Assembly (NCBI GenBank): GCA_935421135.1
Contig: OW285187.1
Span: 15,401,929-15,465,928, forward strand
DNA from: Bugulina stolonifera
Taxonomy: Eukaryota > Bryozoa > Gymnolaemata > Cheilostomatida > Bugulidae
Length of the DNA stretch: 64,000 nucleotides
Reading direction: 5' to 3'
Made by a program: the position numbers and the translations under genes. How positions within the stretch are numbered: the stretch's first letter is position 1; each line of letters opens with the position of its first letter. Shown here piece after piece: positions 59,066 to 64,000 of this stretch. The notes under the pieces were generated by a model. It saw nothing but the letters and a program-made list of their open reading frames with translations. It was not told the origin of the DNA and did not search any database.

Positions 59066-60009
59066 ATACGTGCTAAATGAGATATTGTACAGGTTGGTAG
59101 TCTATTTAGTCACTGACCAACTATGCTTGATACACACACATAAACATAGCCTCTACAGTTATATACCTTTATTTATTCATCGAAAGGATATTATAACAGA
59201 CGCTTTAATTTCAGGACTCTGCCCACAGTTGGTACACCAAATGCAGTGTGTAAGATTGTGAGATAAGAGGAAGATTGGTGTGTGTGTGTTTCAAGCATCA
59301 CATAAACCAAGGAATCTCAGCTCCAGCTACAGTGACACTGATGGGTCTGTTTACTTTATTAGGGCAGAATCTGATGAGCCGGAAGAGCGGAGAGTCTGTT
59401 TTTATGGGTTTCTGTACCTTTCAGCACTTAAGAGTTTATATGGACTGTTATATTTATAACTAGTTAATCTAACAATGAGTTTGATTTCAATGGAAATCAT
59501 GTTATACATTGTACATGTAAATTACGTGTTACAGTTTTTTATATCTAAACATGGAGTTTAGAACCTATAATAATATAATATAATATATTGGTATCACAGG
59601 TACCCAAATGTAAACACACATAAGCACATTACATTGTAAAACAAATACATTTTGCACCTGCAGAAATGACAATGTAAAAACAATACCAACATGTACATGT
59701 AGATATTGTGAGTAACAAAACCGAACAATATCTACAAAATAGTAACAATATAATGTCCCAACTCCTATAATATTTATAGTTACACTTGTAGTTGAGCCTA
59801 CATGCTCTAAACACTTGATATGGCATAATCTGCTTGTATGCATGGTATAGACAGTATACAAATGTTTACTAGTCTGTTTAAACTAAATCCCAATGATTTA
59901 CTAGACTGGTTGTGGTGAGCACAACCAAAGCTCTCGTACTAATCCGTATAGATCTTGTACAACCATGTGGCACTGTAGATCCCCAGGACAACCAGGTGTT
60001 ATACAGATT
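59066..60009. other. Convergent 3' region between POLR3B and the carboxypeptidase
   Basis: The two genes end tail to tail, with about 940 bp between stop codons. The stretch holds orphan frames and AT-rich DNA but no recognisable gene. I see no clear AATAAA for POLR3B. Confidence 0.5.
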
Positions 60010-60136
60010 TTATAACTCCTCAAACATTGGAAAGTTTTCAGCCTCTGGCTGATTCATAGATTCTGGTGTTTGTGTACAAAAGCTCTCTCTGTAGCCATAG
60101 TAACCATTTGCTGATCCGTCTTCAGAGCTGAGTGAC
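60010..60136 (-). CDS. Alternative last exon of the M14 carboxypeptidase
   Basis: After a good acceptor (CTTTTATTTCATAG, - strand) an exon runs to a TAA at 60010-60012. If the preceding exon is cut at 60774 (GAATT|GTAAGA, the GT overlapping the stop codon of the longer form), the join is in phase and replaces the stop with 41 further residues, beginning SLSSEDGSANGYYGYRESFC and ending in MFEEL. The added tail is acidic and polar and resembles no domain I know. Without splicing the protein ends at 60770. Confidence 0.5.
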
Positions 60137-60769
60137 CTATGAAATAAAAGTAATTTAGGTGCGAGTTGAAACCTAAAAGTTTGCCAACATAGTATGGAGT
60201 TCAACTAAAATATACATGTGTGATAAGTAGACTTAGTAGATGGTTATGCTCTCATTGCTCTGGTGACCACCATGTATCAATCTCCCACACATTTCATGAT
60301 TCTGCAAAATGATGGTAGAGCACTTGTAAACATTGTATCATTATGATAATGCATACAGAAGTACACTTGTCTAATATGTCCCATAATTCTGAATTGTCTA
60401 CCCATGATCATTAGTGGTCGAGAAAACACAACTCCAAATCAGATAGAGTAGATAGGTATGTATTATACAATATTATAAACGTATTATCTAAAAGTTGCAT
60501 AATAGATGTGATGTATAGAGAGAAAGGCCTTATTGATGTTTTAATATACAATGTACTATGAACTACATGTATATGTTACTAAATAATGTGTACAATATGT
60601 TATGTGTAGAATAATACTCTAGTAGCAGGCAAATTGGAAATGCAGCTTGCAACATTACAAGATTTACTCTTTTCTTTGTCGCTTAGAGGTGACATATCTT
60701 TACGCTACTGCCTTCCTATATTCTAAGCTTATAATAATAATTAGGTCAAATTTTACACATTTATGCATC

Positions 60770-63700
60770 TTACAATTCTGCCATTGCTTTAACACCAATC
60801 CAAGTAGAATTCCTAATCTCTGGTATGGCTGTATCTGGGAGTAGAAATCCATTCATGTGATTACTAGCTGCATCAGAAGGAGGCAACTCCAGAGTGAATG
60901 CGTATTTGGCACCAAGAGAACCTTTAGCCCAGTCATCTGAACACCCTGATGAGGCATCTAATAGAAACAACAGGTGAGAAGAATGTATAGGAGATAAAGA
61001 CACACTGCATGCTTAGGTTGCAATTACTATTCATGTACTCAGTTGTTTTACAATGATTGCTACTCCCTCTGATTCAATGCAGTCACTTCCTCTAGTATAT
61101 GGTGGTTGAACTTGGTTCTAGTATGTTTGAAGCTAATAAATACTGTGATAAGTTTGCTAATGAATAGAGCCTGCATGGTCAGTCTATAGTACTCACATAG
61201 AATTCTGGCAGCTGATCCAACTGTGTAATATGTCTTCCTATTACTTCCCAAGTATATAGCTTCTGCACTTTGACTAGCGATGTATTTCTGGGTAAACAGA
61301 ACAAACGTTTCAGCAACCATATTTGTAAAGTGATTAGAACAATGCAGGTACTAGCTCAAATAACTACAATACATACATGTCTGCATCTATATGTTATCAT
61401 TATATGTATACTGTTTGTGATTGTATCTCTGGATAAAATTTCTGAATATGGGGGTGTTTGAAAATGACAGTTAAAAAACAGATGTGTGGTAGCAGTGCAA
61501 CATGTGCCTTTTTGCAAAAGTTCAATTACGAACTACGCATGTTCTGTAAAGTATGCACCAAAACTTTTGCCTACCAGTGCTCTATGGTCTTTGGGTCTCT
61601 GCCTCGTATAACCCCATGAGTACACCAACAATTGCCCATAAGCATGCAGTGAAAGATACACTAATATATTCGTGTTGTTGTGTATCTTGGAGGTAAAATC
61701 TCTTATAGCCGCAGTTTCTGGTTCAGAGAAAGCCTCTGGTCCTTGGTAGATATCTGAGCAGGGGTTACGACTGGTACCACTTACTAAAATAAAGTAAGAG
61801 TGGATGTATATGCAACTGGTGGGCAGCATCAGTTTCTACAAATCTGTTTTTTTAGTTCACTATGATATAACAGACTACAGCTCCATACACTGTCAACACT
61901 TATTACAAGTACATGTATATACAATGTACGCACATCTAACAATATAGTTATAATAATCATCTATACAATATGTTGAAATTTTGTCTGTCTACTTAACATT
62001 AATGGATAACATTACAAGCTTTAAACATTCTGAATTATAGACATCTGTTACACACCTTTCGGAAGAACTGTACACTGGCAGGTATTACTGATGTACTATA
62101 ACTACCTGATAATTAATGTCAGTAGTTTTTTATTGTTGTATAATAATTCATTCATATATTATGATAAATTTGGTAAATAGAATGTAATATATGTTAGCGC
62201 CAAAAGATGTTGTCAGTTTCTATTTACCCTGATTGAAGATTATATCTTTAAATAAATAATGTTTGTGCTACCATGTAATAGGTATCATAGACGGAAAATA
62301 TTCCTGGATTTTCCATGTAGGTAGAGCTTTGAAAGTTGAGACATGTGTGCACCTATTACATCTATCCTCACTCCGAGCATTGTTAGTATTTACGCACAAT
62401 GCACTGTGTAGATAGGTGCCTGTGTTAAGTAGAAACATTAAAGTCTTTAATACCATTCGGGAAGTTTTAGACACAGCATATTATGTAATGAATGTATATG
62501 CATGTAGTACTAGTACAAGTTCCTACCTCCCCATTTGAATCCAAAGTTTCTGTTGAGGTCTACACCGTAACAATGTCGATAGCTGAAGCCTTGGTAGCTC
62601 TGATTGTAGTAGACTGACCACCATGGACGCTTTGGAACTTCCGACACTCTGCGATTCTTTCTCCACATTCTGTTCTACAATACACATAAATATGATTGAA
62701 TTGATCAAAATGGTGCACACTAATTAAATATAACAGTTGAGACCAGTTAGGAGTTGTGTCACCGAATACTCACTCTGCTGTGGGAATACTCATACCCATC
62801 AGGGTTTGCTACAGGAAGGATGTACCAATCGAAATCATCCACAATACGCCTGACACACATGTCTCTCTCATACTCAGTGATTAGCTAAAATAAATGATAA
62901 ATAAAAGTTTGCCATCAACAGTAACTTTTACAGCGGTTTATGATAATATACCTACAGCAACTTATTAGTTGGTAGCAGGGTGGTGTAGTGGTTATGTCAC
63001 TGGTCTATAGACTTGCATGTAGTTCAAGATAAAGCTCACATTCTGCGGTATGGAAAGCGAACTCCTTCACCCAAGGTTCAACTCAATCCCACTTCCTAAC
63101 ACAATTAGTACTTCTAAAAGCTAAAGCTAAATACTTCTACCTATCTGGCCATCAAGGTAGCTAGCTGCTGACAGCATAAAGGTTATTATTTATGACCCTA
63201 CACAATCATGCTACCTGTATGGATACATCATGATACAATACAATGAAAAATTAGTAATACTATGAAAGGTCTCTTTATGAATACAAAGTTGTCCTCTCTC
63301 TTTCTTTTTGTTATTGTCAAGCTAGCAGATCAAGTAGCCATACACTGTATTTAGCATTAGATATAATTCTACATTCTACATTGCAGAGACAGCACTTGGT
63401 CAGTATTTGCTGGGACATCTGGTCAGCATCATTAGTGACAGTTATACGACTAGCATCCGATAAGACAAAGTTATAAATCTGATTATTCTCAGGCACATAT
63501 AGTAATATGAACCATACTTGTGTAATCCTATAGTCACTTATACATTCTAGTGCATTGCTAAGTGCTAACAGAGCATGCCATGTCTGCCTGCCCCCATGTG
63601 TGTATAAAATGGAATCATTAGTTGCAATGTTTTTGAATCTCAAAGACAGGTTGACCTAGTATGCTATGCAAGTCATCTTTACCTTTCATAGAAATTTCTA

Positions 63701-64000
63701 ACTAATAATTAGGTCAATTTTAATGTTGTCGTAACAAAACTTTGTGGAGCCACATAGCATACACTTACTGGAGCCACATATACGAGTACTTACATTGTAT
63801 ATTATATTATTAGCAGTAACTGGAGATATCCATTCTCTTCCATGCATGCCTGCCTCTATCCATATCGCTTTCTTACTTGTGTTCCCCTCTTTAGCTTTAT
63901 TTGATGAAATCTTTATAATTTTAATAGTCCGGCCTTCTCCAGTTGTACCAATGTCATAGGTCTCGCACATTGACCAGTAAAGTGAGCTGATGTTCTCAAG
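60770..64000 (-). CDS. M14 metallocarboxypeptidase (A/B type), 5' end off the window
   Basis: Coding exons on the - strand: 64000-63794 (partial), 62884-62774, 62674-62527, 61783-61575, about 61344-61197, 60957-60770. The first four joins and the last are in phase with GT-AG; the acceptor near 61344 is uncertain. Zinc ligands and catalytic residues of the carboxypeptidase A/B family are all present: His and Glu in AGMHGREWISP, Arg in NRMWRKNR, Asn-Arg in GVDLNRNFGFKWG, His in LSLHAYGQLL, Tyr in LYASSGCSDDW and Glu in FTLELP. NPDGYEYSH is also typical. Such enzymes remove C-terminal residues from peptides, usually as secreted, pro-domain-bearing precursors; signal and pro-domains would lie beyond 64000. 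Substrate preference cannot be told. The gene is convergent with POLR3B. Confidence 0.9.
62973..63100 (+). repeat. Candidate tRNA-derived SINE head
   Basis: GGGTGGTGTAGTGGTTATGT at 62980-62999 matches the Pol III A box (TGGTGTAGTGG). A B-box-like GGTTCAACTCAATCC follows at about 63075, with a weaker AGTTCAAGATA at about 63024. The spacing to the better B box is longer than in a tRNA. It lies in an intron of the carboxypeptidase, on the opposite strand. It does not fold as an intact tRNA. Confidence 0.4.
63317..63643 (-). other. Orphan 108-codon frame in a carboxypeptidase intron
   Basis: Open on the - strand from ATG 63643, with HGGRQTWHALLALSNALECI, then VWFILLYVPENNQIYNFVLS and QQILTKCCLCNVECR. 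It lies inside the intron between 62885 and 63793 and has no acceptor/donor pair that would fit the carboxypeptidase frame. I do not recognise it. It may be a fragment of an inserted gene or chance. Confidence 0.2.

Noticed and set aside
62973..63060. An intact tRNA gene.
   Set aside because: Only the A box is good. The B box is too far away or degenerate, and no acceptor stem pairs.

Overview
This is a stretch of eukaryotic, almost certainly metazoan, nuclear DNA. It is AT-rich, the genes are split by GT-AG introns of roughly 70 to 1,600 bases, and most of the space between genes is decayed transposable elements. The protein sequences and the mix of element families (P, hAT, PIF/Harbinger, piggyBac, Ty3/gypsy, LINE, and multi-copy gene families familiar from cnidarians and sponges) suggest a marine invertebrate, perhaps a sponge or another early-branching animal. 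That placement is a guess from sequence character and was not tested by phylogeny.

Three conserved genes can be read. (1) An ABHD17-type depalmitoylase has two exons on the + strand (36034-37480) and is complete at 303 residues, with its catalytic triad and N-terminal cysteine cluster. (2) The second-largest subunit of RNA polymerase III (RPC2/POLR3B) lies on the + strand (46296-59065). I reconstructed 25 coding exons whose phases all agree, giving 1,125 residues. (3) An M14 metallocarboxypeptidase lies on the - strand (60010 to beyond 64000). It has all catalytic residues, runs off the right edge, and has two possible C-terminal ends. The three show no functional link to each other.

The left 36 kb is a graveyard of mobile sequences. 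From left to right it holds: a possible small gene (about 4.6-5.8 kb); three copies of a two-part repeat flanking a broken hAT-type transposase (5.9-10.4 kb); remnants of three multi-copy metazoan families (11.9-12.5, 14.4-15.3 and 18.5-20.5 kb); a Ty3/gypsy pol remnant (15.2-16.4 kb, -); a PIF/Harbinger transposase pseudogene with four exons (22.6-25.5 kb); a Ty3/gypsy-like gag pseudogene (26.6-28.6 kb, -); a piggyBac-like MITE; a hAT element nested in an older repeat; a Harbinger-like MITE; and LINE fragments. Between ABHD17 and POLR3B there is another LINE fragment and a 3.26-kb P-superfamily transposon. The latter has inverted ends, an 8-bp target duplication and remnants of both the THAP domain and the C-terminus of its transposase.

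The most unusual observation is inside POLR3B. Intron 12 contains a 34-bp minisatellite whose repeat unit carries a fused acceptor/donor sequence (TAG|GTAAC). This is identical to the true intron 12/exon 13 junction and occurs 37 times before the real exon. A second minisatellite (27 bp, intron 6) begins exactly at a splice donor and repeats the donor sequence. No CRISPR array, operon or prokaryotic system was seen.
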